A DNA stretch of 35,712 bases from a virus (IMGVR_UViG_3300032311_000598:1-35712), one strand, 5' to 3'; shown: positions 8,557 to 17,392, numbered from the stretch's first letter. Numbers and translations are program-made. The notes: a model not told the origin generated them from the letters alone.

Positions 8557-9965
8557 TAAAAACAAATATTAATTTTGTATACGAATTTAAAACTCCAAAT
8601 GGATTTTTACCATTGGGATATAATAAATATTCGTTTCCAATCAATGCTTTTGATAGTATAGAAACTATTAGAGATGAAGATTATGTAATTATTGTTAATT
8701 CATCTAACGACCCTGCCGTTTATCATAAACGAAATAGCAGTTATCCAATTAAATTATATGAAAGAGGTAGAAATTTAAATCATATATTAGTTAATGATTT
8801 GAATGAAGAAACAATAAATACCAATGATGTTTATCTTTTATGTTTTGAATCATTTTCAACTCAAGTTTTATTTGAATATTATAGTAATGAAAATAATAAA
8901 ATTGAAAATATGATATCTTCAAAATTATTAAATTTAGTTAAAAAATATCCAAATTTTAAAATAATGTTTGTTGATATATGGGAAGGTTCATATGAGCATA
9001 ATATTGAATTTTTTAAAAAACTAAATGAATTTTTAGATAGAAATAATATATCAGATGTAAATAAAATTATAATAAGTACAGTTAATGGATTAATTGAAAA
9101 GGTTGATAATACTATATTAAACCCATCTGGTATTCAAAGAATCAATACATTTTGTAACGATAGTTATATAAACGAATCAGGTAAATTTATTTCAGAATTA
9201 AGAGCAACTAAAAATAAAGAAATTGTATCAAAAGAATACATTTATTCATTACAATCCGAATTAAAATTAGAAGAAAAACCTAAAAAGTTTTTAATGTATA
9301 ATAGAAATACATCAAGATTACATCGCCCCTGGTTTGTAAAATTATTATTTGAAAATAATTTATTAGATAGTGGATATGTTTCGTTAATTAAAAATGAAGA
9401 GTTTGAAGAATATATTAAAAAATCTAATGAATCAGTTTCAGAGTTAAATTTAACAGAATCCGATTTTAATGATTTAAAAAATTCATATAAAGAATATTAT
9501 CCGTTAACAATCGATGAAGAAGATGGTGATACAATTGCTTGGTTTCATAATTATTTGAGTAGAAAAAAAGAATATGAAGAAACATTTTTTTCAATCGTAG
9601 GTGAAACTAACGCAGAAAAAAATTATTTGTTTATAACAGAAAAAACTACAAAACCAATTATGAATTTACATCCATTTTTTATTGTAGGTTCACCATATAG
9701 TTTAAAATATCTGCAAGAGATGGGATTCAAAACTTTTTCTAAATTTTGGGATGAAAGTTATGATACTGAAACTAATTTTAAAATAAGATGTAATATGATT
9801 ATAAACGAAGTTAAAAAACTTTGTAATAAATCACAAGAAGAATTAATTGAAATGATTAAAAATATGGAAGATATATTAATTTTTAACAAAAAATTATTAC
9901 ATTCTTTTTATAATAATAATAGAAGTGAAAATATGTTTAGAAACAATTTAATAGATTTAATATGA
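8538..9965 (+). CDS. FWDESYD-family protein, copy 1 (putative glycosyltransferase)
   Basis: A 475-residue member of a three-copy family in this window. The N-terminus (YEFKTPNGFLPLGYNKYSF) matches that of copy 3. The middle has KKFLMYNRNTSRLHRPW followed by LLDS. The C-terminal domain has FFSIVGET, then FITEKTTKPIMNLHPFFIVG, then GFKTFSKFWDESYD at 396-409 and a helical tail. The E-x(n)-(I/V)(S/T)EK pattern before PF-x-x-x-G resembles the donor-site element of GT-B enzymes such as GT10 fucosyltransferases, so a glycosyltransferase role is plausible. No database family is asserted. The start overlaps the LamG gene and the stop overlaps the next start (ATGA). Confidence 0.7.
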   Translation: MDGQSLIKTNINFVYEFKTPNGFLPLGYNKYSFPINAFDSIETIRDEDYVIIVNSSNDPAVYHKRNSSYPIKLYERGRNLNHILVNDLNEETINTNDVYLLCFESFSTQVLFEYYSNENNKIENMISSKLLNLVKKYPNFKIMFVDIWEGSYEHNIEFFKKLNEFLDRNNISDVNKIIISTVNGLIEKVDNTILNPSGIQRINTFCNDSYINESGKFISELRATKNKEIVSKEYIYSLQSELKLEEKPKKFLMYNRNTSRLHRPWFVKLLFENNLLDSGYVSLIKNEEFEEYIKKSNESVSELNLTESDFNDLKNSYKEYYPLTIDEEDGDTIAWFHNYLSRKKEYEETFFSIVGETNAEKNYLFITEKTTKPIMNLHPFFIVGSPYSLKYLQEMGFKTFSKFWDESYDTETNFKIRCNMIINEVKKLCNKSQEELIEMIKNMEDILIFNKKLLHSFYNNNRSENMFRNNLIDLI

Positions 9966-10933
9966 ATGTTTTAATTACAGGTGGTGCGGGGTATTTAGGT
10001 TCGGTATTAATTGAGAGGTTATTTAACAATGGTGGTATTACCAAACTTACAGTTTATGATAATTTGATGTATAATCAAACATCATTAATACATTATAGTT
10101 GGAGAAAGAATTTTGAATTTGTGTATGGTGATGTTAGAGACCAGGAAAAACTTTCAAAATATGTAGATGAGGCAGATGTTATTATTCCCTTAGCAGCAAT
10201 AGTTGGATTTCCAGCATGTGATAGAGATAAGGAACTTGCTACTGCAGTAAATTATACTCATGTAAAGTTTATTTGTGATAGAATAAAAGATACTAATAAA
10301 AAAATTATATACCCCAACACAAATAGTGGGTATGGGATAGGAGAGAATGGTGAGTGTACCGAAGAGAGTCCACTAAACCCCATTTCTCATTATGGCGTAA
10401 CCAAAGTTAATGCTGAGAGAGAAGTATTAAACTATGGTGGTATTTCAATTAGACTTGCTACCGTCTTTGGTTCATCACCACGTATGAGAATGGACTTACT
10501 TGTTAATGAATTTGTTTACAAAGCATTAACCGATAAGTACATCACCATTTTTGAGAAAAATTTTGTAAGAAATTACATACACATTAGAGATGTTGCAAAC
10601 ACATTTGTGTATATGATAGAAAATTATGAAAAACTAAAAGGAGATGTATTTAATGTGGGTCTTTCAAACGCTAATTTATCAAAACAACAATTAGTAGAAA
10701 AAATAAAAGAATATGTACCGGATTTTGCAATCACATATTCAGATTATTATGAAGACCCTGATAAACGAGATTATATTGTTTCTAATGCTAAATTAGAATC
10801 ACTTGGATGGACTCCACAATATAGTTTAGATGATGGAATAATAGAATTAATAAAAACATATAAAATTTTAATCCAGGACTTATCTTCAAAGTATAGAAAT
10901 GGATTCCCTTTAAGTTATGGCACAAGGACGTAG
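9962..10933 (+). CDS. NAD-dependent sugar epimerase/dehydratase (extended SDR)
   Basis: A 323-residue extended short-chain dehydrogenase. The Rossmann loop GGAGYLG is at 7-13, DVRD lies at the adenine side, NTNSGYG (about 119-125) supplies the Ser/Thr of the active site, and HYGVTK contains the catalytic Tyr144 and Lys148 (YxxxK). IRDVANTF and VFNVGLSN fit the C-terminal substrate domain. It most likely epimerises or dehydrates a nucleotide sugar, making a donor or intermediate for the nearby transferases. Among the three SDR genes here this one keeps the full catalytic set. It overlaps its neighbours by 4 and 17 bases. Confidence 0.87.
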   Translation: MNVLITGGAGYLGSVLIERLFNNGGITKLTVYDNLMYNQTSLIHYSWRKNFEFVYGDVRDQEKLSKYVDEADVIIPLAAIVGFPACDRDKELATAVNYTHVKFICDRIKDTNKKIIYPNTNSGYGIGENGECTEESPLNPISHYGVTKVNAEREVLNYGGISIRLATVFGSSPRMRMDLLVNEFVYKALTDKYITIFEKNFVRNYIHIRDVANTFVYMIENYEKLKGDVFNVGLSNANLSKQQLVEKIKEYVPDFAITYSDYYEDPDKRDYIVSNAKLESLGWTPQYSLDDGIIELIKTYKILIQDLSSKYRNGFPLSYGTRT

Positions 10934-11501
10934 TATATTTTACAAAGAAAGAGGGTGGAATGATTTTCACTATTATAATGGTTCGGTATTACCGGAGATA
11001 AAAATCGTACAACCATCCACGTATTACGAATATAGAGGTTCAATCTCTACAACTTATCATTCAGAGTATTATGACCGTTTGTTGCCCGCCGCTGAACGCA
11101 ACAATGGGTTAGAATTTAAACATGATAGATTCTCAAAATCAAAGGTGGGAGTATTAAGAGGGATGCACTATGATGAAAAGACTTGGAAATTAGTAAGTTG
11201 CTTGCATGGTCGTATATATTTGGTTGTTATGGATGTTAGACCTAACTCAGCAACGTATGGTAAATGGGAATCGTTTATAATTTCACCTGAAACCGGTACA
11301 CAAGTCCTAATTCCACCAATGTTTGCTAATGGTCATTATGTTATGGAGGATAATTCTATCTTTTTTTACAAAATGGCGTACGATGGTGAATACAACGATG
11401 AGAATAAACAAAAAACAATAGTGTTTAACGATAAAAGATTTAATGTTGAATGGCCCGTAGCACAACCAATACTTTCAAATAGAGATAAAAATGGAAATTA
11501 A
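10917..11501 (+). CDS. dTDP-4-dehydrorhamnose 3,5-epimerase-like (RmlC-like)
   Basis: A 194-residue cupin-type epimerase. The family pattern is clear: VGVLRGMHYD with the probable catalytic His84, KLVSCLHGRIYLVVMDVR, SATYGKW, VLIPPMFANGHYV and a following FFYKMAYDGEYND that holds the usual active-site Tyr. Such enzymes invert C3 and/or C5 of a 4-keto nucleotide sugar after the dehydratase step. Together with the SDR genes on both sides it supports a deoxysugar route. The DEKTW segment replaces the common Q-x-P after HY, so substrate preference may differ. It starts 17 bases inside the preceding gene. Confidence 0.85.
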   Translation: MAQGRSIFYKERGWNDFHYYNGSVLPEIKIVQPSTYYEYRGSISTTYHSEYYDRLLPAAERNNGLEFKHDRFSKSKVGVLRGMHYDEKTWKLVSCLHGRIYLVVMDVRPNSATYGKWESFIISPETGTQVLIPPMFANGHYVMEDNSIFFYKMAYDGEYNDENKQKTIVFNDKRFNVEWPVAQPILSNRDKNGN

Positions 11502-12129
11502 AAACTTAAATTACCACGAAGACCGTTGGATTGATGGTAATCTTACAAAGGAACAACTCATTCAATTTGAAGATGATATCATCAAACATTGGGAAGCCGG
11601 AGATATTCACGGCCCAATACACTTATCAAATGGAAATGAAGATGAATTAATAGAAATATTTAAAAAAGTAGGCGTAGATGATTGGGTATTTTCTACTTGG
11701 AGGTCTCATTACCATGCGCTTTTGCACGGAATTGATGAATCCTGGTTAAAAGATGAAATTTTAGATGGTAGAAGTATAACAATTGTAAATAAAAAGTGTA
11801 ATTTTTACTCATCGGCAATTGTAACTGGTATTTTACCTATTGCATTGGGTGTTGCAAAGGCAATTAAACTAAAAGGTGAGGATAAAAAGGTGTGGTGTTT
11901 CATTGGTGATATGACTTTTGAGACTGGAATTTTTTATGAAGTACATAAATACGCTAGAAATCATAATTTACCTCTTTATTTTGTAGTTGAAGATAATGAA
12001 GTATCAACAAATACTCCTACATCACACACTTGGGGAGAAATTCAGAGAGAAATACCAGAAGATGTCATCTATTATAAATATAAATCAAAATATCCGCATT
12101 ACGGAACAGGAAAATGGGTAGTATTTTAA
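11491..12129 (+). CDS. Thiamine-diphosphate enzyme, E1-alpha-like subunit (shortened)
   Basis: A 212-residue protein resembling the PP domain of alpha-ketoacid dehydrogenase E1-alpha or transketolase N-terminal half. Visible are STWRSHYHALLHG (68-80), AIVTGILPIALGVAKAIK, FIGDMTFETGIFYE with the GD of the ThDP/Mg motif at 139-140, and LPLYFVVEDN ending at Asn169. The usual third metal-motif layout is kept. It is much shorter than a typical E1-alpha (over 300 residues) and ends soon after the metal site. The matching PYR half is encoded at 15224, three genes downstream. Together they could transfer a two-carbon or acyl unit to a sugar. No SD; overlap of 11 bases upstream. Confidence 0.8.
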   Translation: MEIKNLNYHEDRWIDGNLTKEQLIQFEDDIIKHWEAGDIHGPIHLSNGNEDELIEIFKKVGVDDWVFSTWRSHYHALLHGIDESWLKDEILDGRSITIVNKKCNFYSSAIVTGILPIALGVAKAIKLKGEDKKVWCFIGDMTFETGIFYEVHKYARNHNLPLYFVVEDNEVSTNTPTSHTWGEIQREIPEDVIYYKYKSKYPHYGTGKWVVF

Positions 12130-13271
12130 ACTTTGTATTCTTAAAGGATACACATGAATACAATGGAGATAGTAGTTATGCAATGCAAGGCCCTATTTTC
12201 TATTATATTCAAAATAAAAATTATTCATACACTATAAATTCTGAAATAAAAGCAGGATATAAGAATGTATTGTTAATAGAAGGTATTCAAAAATTTGAAA
12301 GTCTATTAAATATTCCAAATAGTGTGTATGAATTTATAAAAACTAATGATGTAACATTATTATTTACATCAATACCTGACCCGTGCAATACACATAGTTT
12401 TATTAATGGATTTCGATACATAAAAACAAAATTACCAATAGAAAAATATCATTTAATTGATAGTAATAGACGATTGGAAGGTATATTATCATTTGATTTC
12501 TTTTTAGAAGAATCCACGTGGAATAGACATCAATATTTTAGAACTGAAAGAAATGATTTAGGGTATGTAAGCGAAGAAATTCAAATAAATGAGTTAGATA
12601 AACGTAGAAATAAAAAATTTATTTGTTTTAATAGGGCAATAGATAAAGAACATAGAATATCTTTGTTAAATGAATATCTTACTGGCAATTATTTTGATTC
12701 ATATTTTACATTTTTATTAAAAACCGAAGGTCATGCTAGAATTTATGGTAATAAACCAAATCGTAACCAAAAACAGCAAATAGATGTTGATTTTTTTAAT
12801 AGTAAACTTCCTATTGAATTGGATACCCAAAATATATTAGATAAAGGTAATTTTAGAGTAAACGATACGTTTAAAAAAGAATTATTTTTAGATTCTTGTA
12901 TAAATTTAGTAACCGAATCCTCATTTGAACAAAATGAATTGTTTGTTTCTGAAAAAATATTAAAACCAATATTAAATTATCAACCATTTATAGTTTTTGC
13001 CGGATATGGATATTTAAAACATTTAAAAACCTATGGTTTTAAAACTTTTTCTGATTTTTGGGATGAAAGCTATGATGATATAGAAAACCCAGAACAAAGA
13101 TTTTTTGCTTTGTTAGAATTGGTTAGAAAATTGAATGAAAAAAGTATTGATGAGTTAAATGAATTATATAAAAATTTAAAACATATATGTATATATAATA
13201 GAGAAATTTGGAACGGATTGGAAATTAATAGTTTAGAAAAAATACTAAAAAATATAGAAAATGAAAGGTAA
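12114..13271 (+). CDS. FWDESYD-family protein, copy 2 (putative glycosyltransferase)
   Basis: A 385-residue member of the same family as the genes at 8538 and 15762. The N-terminal part differs (MGSILNFVFLKDTHEYNGD), so this copy has its own front domain. The shared core is KKFICFNRAIDKEHR, then NLVTESSFEQNELFVSEKILKPI with the acidic and EK elements, PFIVFAGYGYLKHL, and GFKTFSDFWDESYD at 308-321. A role as a sugar transferase is inferred from the EK/PF-G pattern and the cluster. It overlaps the preceding gene by 16 bases and the next by 11, so it is locked in the operon between the two halves of the ThDP enzyme. Confidence 0.68.
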   Translation: MGSILNFVFLKDTHEYNGDSSYAMQGPIFYYIQNKNYSYTINSEIKAGYKNVLLIEGIQKFESLLNIPNSVYEFIKTNDVTLLFTSIPDPCNTHSFINGFRYIKTKLPIEKYHLIDSNRRLEGILSFDFFLEESTWNRHQYFRTERNDLGYVSEEIQINELDKRRNKKFICFNRAIDKEHRISLLNEYLTGNYFDSYFTFLLKTEGHARIYGNKPNRNQKQQIDVDFFNSKLPIELDTQNILDKGNFRVNDTFKKELFLDSCINLVTESSFEQNELFVSEKILKPILNYQPFIVFAGYGYLKHLKTYGFKTFSDFWDESYDDIENPEQRFFALLELVRKLNEKSIDELNELYKNLKHICIYNREIWNGLEINSLEKILKNIENER

Positions 13272-14226
13272 AAAGGTTTTAATTACGGGAGCCAATGGAT
13301 TAGTTGGTAATTACATGGTTGATAAATGTATTCAACGAGGTGCATTTGTAACTGCAGTGGATATACACACTCCAGAAAACCAATTAGAAAAATACAAAAA
13401 TAGTGATTATCAGTTTATTAAAGCAGATTTGAGAGAATTCAAAAATTGTAAAAGAGTTGTTGAAGGACAAGATGTAATTTTTCATATCGCTGGTGTAAAG
13501 GGTTCTCCAAAAAGAGCAGCAGAACAACCGGCAGATTATTTTGTACCAATGTTACAATTTAATACTAATATGATGGAAGCCGCAAGATTAGAAGATGTAG
13601 AGTGGTATGTGTATACATCAACTGTTGGAGTATATCAACCTGCTGAAGTATTTTATGAAGATGATGTATGGAAAACATTCCCATCAGAAAAAGATAAATA
13701 TGCAGGATGGGCTAAGAGATTGGGTGAATTACAAGCAGAAGTATACTCAGTATCATACGATTGGAATAAAGCATCGATTGTAAGACCTGCAAACATTTAT
13801 GGTAGACATGATAACTTTGGTCCAGAATCCACTGTCATCGCATCCCTAATTAAAAGATTATTTGGTGAAAAAGAACATCCATTAGTATGTTGGGGAGATG
13901 GTTCTCCAATTAGAGATTTTATCTATGCCGGAGATGTGGCTGATGGAATTATTCAAGCATACGAAGGTAAAATTACACAACCTATAAATTTGGGTAGTGG
14001 AACTGGGATAACAATTAAAGAACTTGCAGAAACTCTTGTAGAAATCTACGAAGATATGTATGGAGTTAAAGTTGGAATTGAATGGGACCCTGAAAAACCA
14101 AATGGTGATACAAAAAGATTGATGAGCACAGAACGTGCAGAATCACTTGGAATCAAACAAAAAATATCCTTAAAGACAGGATTAAAACATACAATTGATT
14201 ATTACTTAAACGAATACAAAAAATAA
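13261..14226 (+). CDS. NAD-dependent sugar epimerase-like SDR with shifted Tyr
   Basis: A 321-residue extended SDR protein with GANGLVG at 10-16, HIAGVKG, TSTVGVY for the active-site Ser/Thr, RPANIYGRHDNFGPES and WGDGSPIRDFIYAGDVADG. It resembles GDP-fucose synthase/epimerase-like proteins. The catalytic YxxxK is altered: Tyr147 is followed by AGWAK, so Lys152 is five residues away and Ala148 occupies the normal Tyr place. It may still work with a displaced acid/base, or act only as an isomerase or binder. It probably prepares a nucleotide sugar for the local transferases. No SD; overlaps the previous gene by 11 bases. Confidence 0.82.
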   Translation: MKGKKVLITGANGLVGNYMVDKCIQRGAFVTAVDIHTPENQLEKYKNSDYQFIKADLREFKNCKRVVEGQDVIFHIAGVKGSPKRAAEQPADYFVPMLQFNTNMMEAARLEDVEWYVYTSTVGVYQPAEVFYEDDVWKTFPSEKDKYAGWAKRLGELQAEVYSVSYDWNKASIVRPANIYGRHDNFGPESTVIASLIKRLFGEKEHPLVCWGDGSPIRDFIYAGDVADGIIQAYEGKITQPINLGSGTGITIKELAETLVEIYEDMYGVKVGIEWDPEKPNGDTKRLMSTERAESLGIKQKISLKTGLKHTIDYYLNEYKK

Positions 14227-14231
14227 AAAAT

Positions 14232-15224
14232 ATGAAAAAAACAGACAAAATTTTAGTAACTGGTGCGAGTGGATTTATTGGTTCTAGATTATTAAAAAGT
14301 TTATACGAACAAGGTTACACAAATTTACGAGCAAATGCAAATTCTAGAGAATTAAGAAATGATTTTGAAGGTTCTAAAAATGTAGAATTTGTAAAAGGGG
14401 ATTTACGCAGAAGTAGTATATGTAAAGAACTTACAAAAGGAGTTGATGTTATATTCCATTGTGCAGCAAATACATCTAATGCATTAGATACTAAATTCAA
14501 TCCACTATTACACGTTACTCCAAACATTGAAATGAATGTTAATTTAATGGAACAATCGTGGATTAATTCAGTAAAGAAATTTATCTTTATATCATCAAAC
14601 ACAACATATCCAGATATGGGCGATGTTCCTTGTACTGAAGATATGGAAATACAAACCCCATCAATTGTTCCTGTATATAAAGCAGTTGGTTGGATGAAAC
14701 GTTATTGTGAAACACTTTGTGATTTTTTTTCAAATCAAATTCATAATCCAATGCAATGTATTATTATCAGACCTTCAAATGCGTTTGGTCCAAATGATAA
14801 ATACGATTATGAAAAATGTCACGTTACCCCTGCAAATATTAGAAAAGTAGCAGATGGGTTGAATCCAATACCAGTATGGGGTGATGGAACTGAAGTTAGA
14901 GATGTTATTCACGTAGATGATATGGTTAGTGGATTTATATGTGTAGCAGAAAACGTTCATACTCATGATATCTACAATGTATCATATGGTGAGGGATATA
15001 CTGTAAACGAAGTTTTAGATACAATTAAGGATATTGAAGGTAACACTAATCCAATTGAGTATGTAAATAACAAAGCACCAATGATACCCGTTAGATTACT
15101 CGATAATACTAAATTAAAAGCATTAGGTTGGAAACCAAAATATGACTTAAGAAATGGATTAGCAGATGCCCTTAAATGGTATAAAGAAAACAAAAATCAG
15201 TTTAACGAAAATTCGCAACCATAA
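14232..15224 (+). CDS. NAD-dependent sugar epimerase-like SDR lacking the usual Tyr
   Basis: A 330-residue extended SDR protein with GASGFIGS at 11-18, FHCAANTSN, FISSNTTYPDMG as the Ser/Thr element, IIRPSNAFGPNDKYD, VWGDGTEVRDVIHVDDMV and NVSYGEGYTV. The active-site region reads AVGWMK, so Lys156 is kept but the position of the catalytic Tyr is Val152; the nearest Tyr is 149. The same GW-x-K layout occurs in the SDR gene just upstream, suggesting a shared ancestor or a related altered reaction. It probably binds a nucleotide sugar; activity is uncertain. Gap of 5 bases upstream, and TAATG overlap with the ThDP beta-like gene. Confidence 0.82.
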   Translation: MKKTDKILVTGASGFIGSRLLKSLYEQGYTNLRANANSRELRNDFEGSKNVEFVKGDLRRSSICKELTKGVDVIFHCAANTSNALDTKFNPLLHVTPNIEMNVNLMEQSWINSVKKFIFISSNTTYPDMGDVPCTEDMEIQTPSIVPVYKAVGWMKRYCETLCDFFSNQIHNPMQCIIIRPSNAFGPNDKYDYEKCHVTPANIRKVADGLNPIPVWGDGTEVRDVIHVDDMVSGFICVAENVHTHDIYNVSYGEGYTVNEVLDTIKDIEGNTNPIEYVNNKAPMIPVRLLDNTKLKALGWKPKYDLRNGLADALKWYKENKNQFNENSQP

Positions 15225-15772
15225 TGAGTACACCTCAATTTACACCATATGTTGATGCATTAACAAATGCAATGAAAACACTAATGGAAGATGATAATAC
15301 GATTCTAATTGGACAACAAATTGTTTATTATGGAAATCCAATGTCAAAAACAATTGAAGGACTACCAAAAGAAAGAATGATTGAAGTTCCGGTAATGGAA
15401 GAAACCCAAATGGGAATAAGTTTAGGATTAGCCATGGCTGGACATAAAGTAGTTTCATTTTATCCACGTTGGGATTTTGTAATATGTGCAGCAAACCAAT
15501 TAATAAATCATTTAGATAAAATTAAAAAAATGTCAAATGGTCAATGGAATCCACATATTTTAATTAGAGTAGGTAAGGGGTCTGATAAACCATTAGACCC
15601 TGGTCATCAACATAAAGGAAATTATATAGATGAATTTAAATCAATGTGTCCTAATATAGAATTTCACGATTTAAAGACTTGGCAAGATGTTGAGTTATCA
15701 TATAAATACGCAACCGAAAATATTGGTATTCATGTATTAGCAGAATACCCAGAGTTATACTATGCAAATTAA
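15224..15772 (+). CDS. Thiamine-diphosphate enzyme, E1-beta-like (PYR domain only)
   Basis: A 182-residue protein that resembles the pyrimidine-binding half of E1-beta or transketolase. It has LIGQQIVYYGNP near the N-terminus, then EVPVMEETQMGISLGLAMAG (54-73) where Glu59/60 is the likely cofactor-activating Glu, then FYPRWDFVICAANQLINH and PHILIRVGKGSDKPLDPG. The C-terminal transketolase_C domain present in most E1-beta chains (about 320 residues) is missing. It is the obvious partner of the alpha-like gene at 11491, though three genes separate them. The pair would form a minimal ThDP active site at the subunit interface. Starts in a TAATG overlap and overlaps the next gene by 11 bases. Confidence 0.8.
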   Translation: MSTPQFTPYVDALTNAMKTLMEDDNTILIGQQIVYYGNPMSKTIEGLPKERMIEVPVMEETQMGISLGLAMAGHKVVSFYPRWDFVICAANQLINHLDKIKKMSNGQWNPHILIRVGKGSDKPLDPGHQHKGNYIDEFKSMCPNIEFHDLKTWQDVELSYKYATENIGIHVLAEYPELYYAN

Positions 15773-17207
15773 TAGAGTATTTGATTTTATTGGTCCATCT
15801 GGATTTATACCAAATGGAGTAAATTATAAATACACATCTGATATGTGGGATAGTAATTTTTATATTGATAATATTTTTATTGATGAATTTAATAAAAAAT
15901 ATTTACAAATAGCAGTATACGATTGCAATCTCAATATTGGGCCATTTAATATTACTGATATTCATATTTTTGATTTAAGATATGATGAAGAATCCAATGT
16001 AGTTGGTAATTCAAATGATAATTATTTTTATACAATCACTCCATTTGGAAACGTATTAGTTGCAACAGGCCAAGACTTCACATATCATCAGAATCAGCAT
16101 GTTTTTGATTTTATATCTGAAAGGGCTAAACAATATTTAAAAGCAAAGAATTTTTATTTAATTTTTGATTATAGTAGTGAAGGTGATATAAAACCAGATA
16201 TTTTTTATAATATACACAAAGCATGTGAAACTCACAATATATGTCCATCTAAGGTAATTTTCATCACATCCGCAGTTAATACAACGGAACTATATACTGA
16301 ATATTATGTAAAAGATAAAAACCCAAAATTAAAATTAAAAACAACTTGTTATCCCTGGCCATTTTTTGCTAAAGGAAAAGAAACAGTTGATTTAATGAAG
16401 GGGAATGTTGAATTATCATTTAATGGTAATACTAATAAAAATTCAATTAGTAAAACAACGGATTATTTTAAAATAAAGAATAGAAAAAAGAAGTGTTTGA
16501 TGCTAAATAGGAGACTTAGACCACACCGATTAATCATTCTTTCGTTGTTACAAAACGATAAATTATTAGATAGTACATTATCATCATTTGATATGAAATT
16601 ATTATATACACCAGATGCCGGATTAGATTTGGTAAGTGGTGGCGGATATGATGATAAACCATATTTGACAGATTATCAAACTCGTGTAAAAATGAGTACC
16701 GGTTTTCACGGATTAACTAAAATAAAAAAACAAGTAGTTGATTACGATGATATTGAATCGGTATGGGGGTTTGCGTTTGAAACCAAACAACCTTATGAAG
16801 ATACTTATTTTAGTATTGTGCCAGAAACTCTTTTTTATGAAGCAGGAAACTACATATCTGAAAAAACTTTAAAACCAATAGCACATTTACATCCGTTTGT
16901 TCTGGTGGGTAGACCACATATTTTAAAAAAATTGAAAAAATTAGGATTCAAAACTTTTTCTGATTTTTGGGATGAAAGTTATGATGAAATTGAAAATAAT
17001 AGTGATAGAATTATAGCTGTATATGATGTCATAAAAAAATTAATTTTATTATCAAACGAAGAATGGGATGTTATGATTACAAAAATGGCATATATATTAG
17101 AACATAATCGAACCCATTTAATGAAATTTAATGATAAATTAGTTCCAGATACTTATGTAAAGAATTTAAATAAAATAATTAACGGAGAATCCGTAGATTT
17201 ACTTTAA
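15762..17207 (+). CDS. FWDESYD-family protein, copy 3 (putative glycosyltransferase)
   Basis: A 481-residue family member. Its N-terminus (RVFDFIGPSGFIPNGVNYKY) parallels copy 1. Later parts are KKCLMLNRRLRPHRLIIL with LLDS, YFSIVPETLFYEAGNYISEK, TLKPIAHLHPFVLVG and GFKTFSDFWDESYD at 395-408. The central Glu followed by the Y-I-S-E-K string is the best match in the window to a GT10-like donor element, but the family is not assigned. A 42-base block coding for the FWDESYD motif is nearly identical in all three copies. It is the last large gene of the glycan block. The start overlaps the ThDP beta-like gene. Confidence 0.7.
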   Translation: MQINRVFDFIGPSGFIPNGVNYKYTSDMWDSNFYIDNIFIDEFNKKYLQIAVYDCNLNIGPFNITDIHIFDLRYDEESNVVGNSNDNYFYTITPFGNVLVATGQDFTYHQNQHVFDFISERAKQYLKAKNFYLIFDYSSEGDIKPDIFYNIHKACETHNICPSKVIFITSAVNTTELYTEYYVKDKNPKLKLKTTCYPWPFFAKGKETVDLMKGNVELSFNGNTNKNSISKTTDYFKIKNRKKKCLMLNRRLRPHRLIILSLLQNDKLLDSTLSSFDMKLLYTPDAGLDLVSGGGYDDKPYLTDYQTRVKMSTGFHGLTKIKKQVVDYDDIESVWGFAFETKQPYEDTYFSIVPETLFYEAGNYISEKTLKPIAHLHPFVLVGRPHILKKLKKLGFKTFSDFWDESYDEIENNSDRIIAVYDVIKKLILLSNEEWDVMITKMAYILEHNRTHLMKFNDKLVPDTYVKNLNKIINGESVDLL

Positions 17208-17219
17208 TAACATACGACT

Positions 17220-17348
17220 ATGAATATTATACAAAAAATAATTTCTTATTTTACTAAAAAAAGAAATAAAAAGAAACAAGCAGAATTATACAAAAAAAAA
17301 TTAGAAGAACTTAGAAAACGCGACCCATTCGTTTATAAAAATCACTAA
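17220..17348 (+). CDS. Small basic protein (42 residues)
   Basis: ATG 17220 to TAA 17348 encodes 42 residues. The first dozen are hydrophobic/aromatic (MNIIQKIISYF), followed by a Lys-rich helix (KKRNKKKQAELYKKK, LEELRKR) and a DPFVY end. It fills the gap between the last glycan gene and the large fused protein, leaving about 44 bases on the far side for the next promoter-like motif. There is no SD, as elsewhere in this region. It could associate with membrane or nucleic acid by composition alone; function unknown. The gap would otherwise be unusually long for this genome, which supports it as a real gene. Confidence 0.55.
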   Translation: MNIIQKIISYFTKKRNKKKQAELYKKKLEELRKRDPFVYKNH

Positions 17349-17361
17349 TTCTTAACTCATT

Positions 17362-17374
17362 CATATTTATATAC
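17362..17374 (+). promoter_or_regulatory. Recurrent ATATTTATA-type motif before the giant gene
   Basis: CATATTTATATAC ends 18 bases before the ATG at 17393. It shares the ATATTTATA core with the copies at 315, 1397, 3199, 24325 and 26137. Candidate promoter for the 4.6-kb gene. Confidence 0.45.
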
Positions 17375-17392
17375 TAACAGAGTACTACACGA

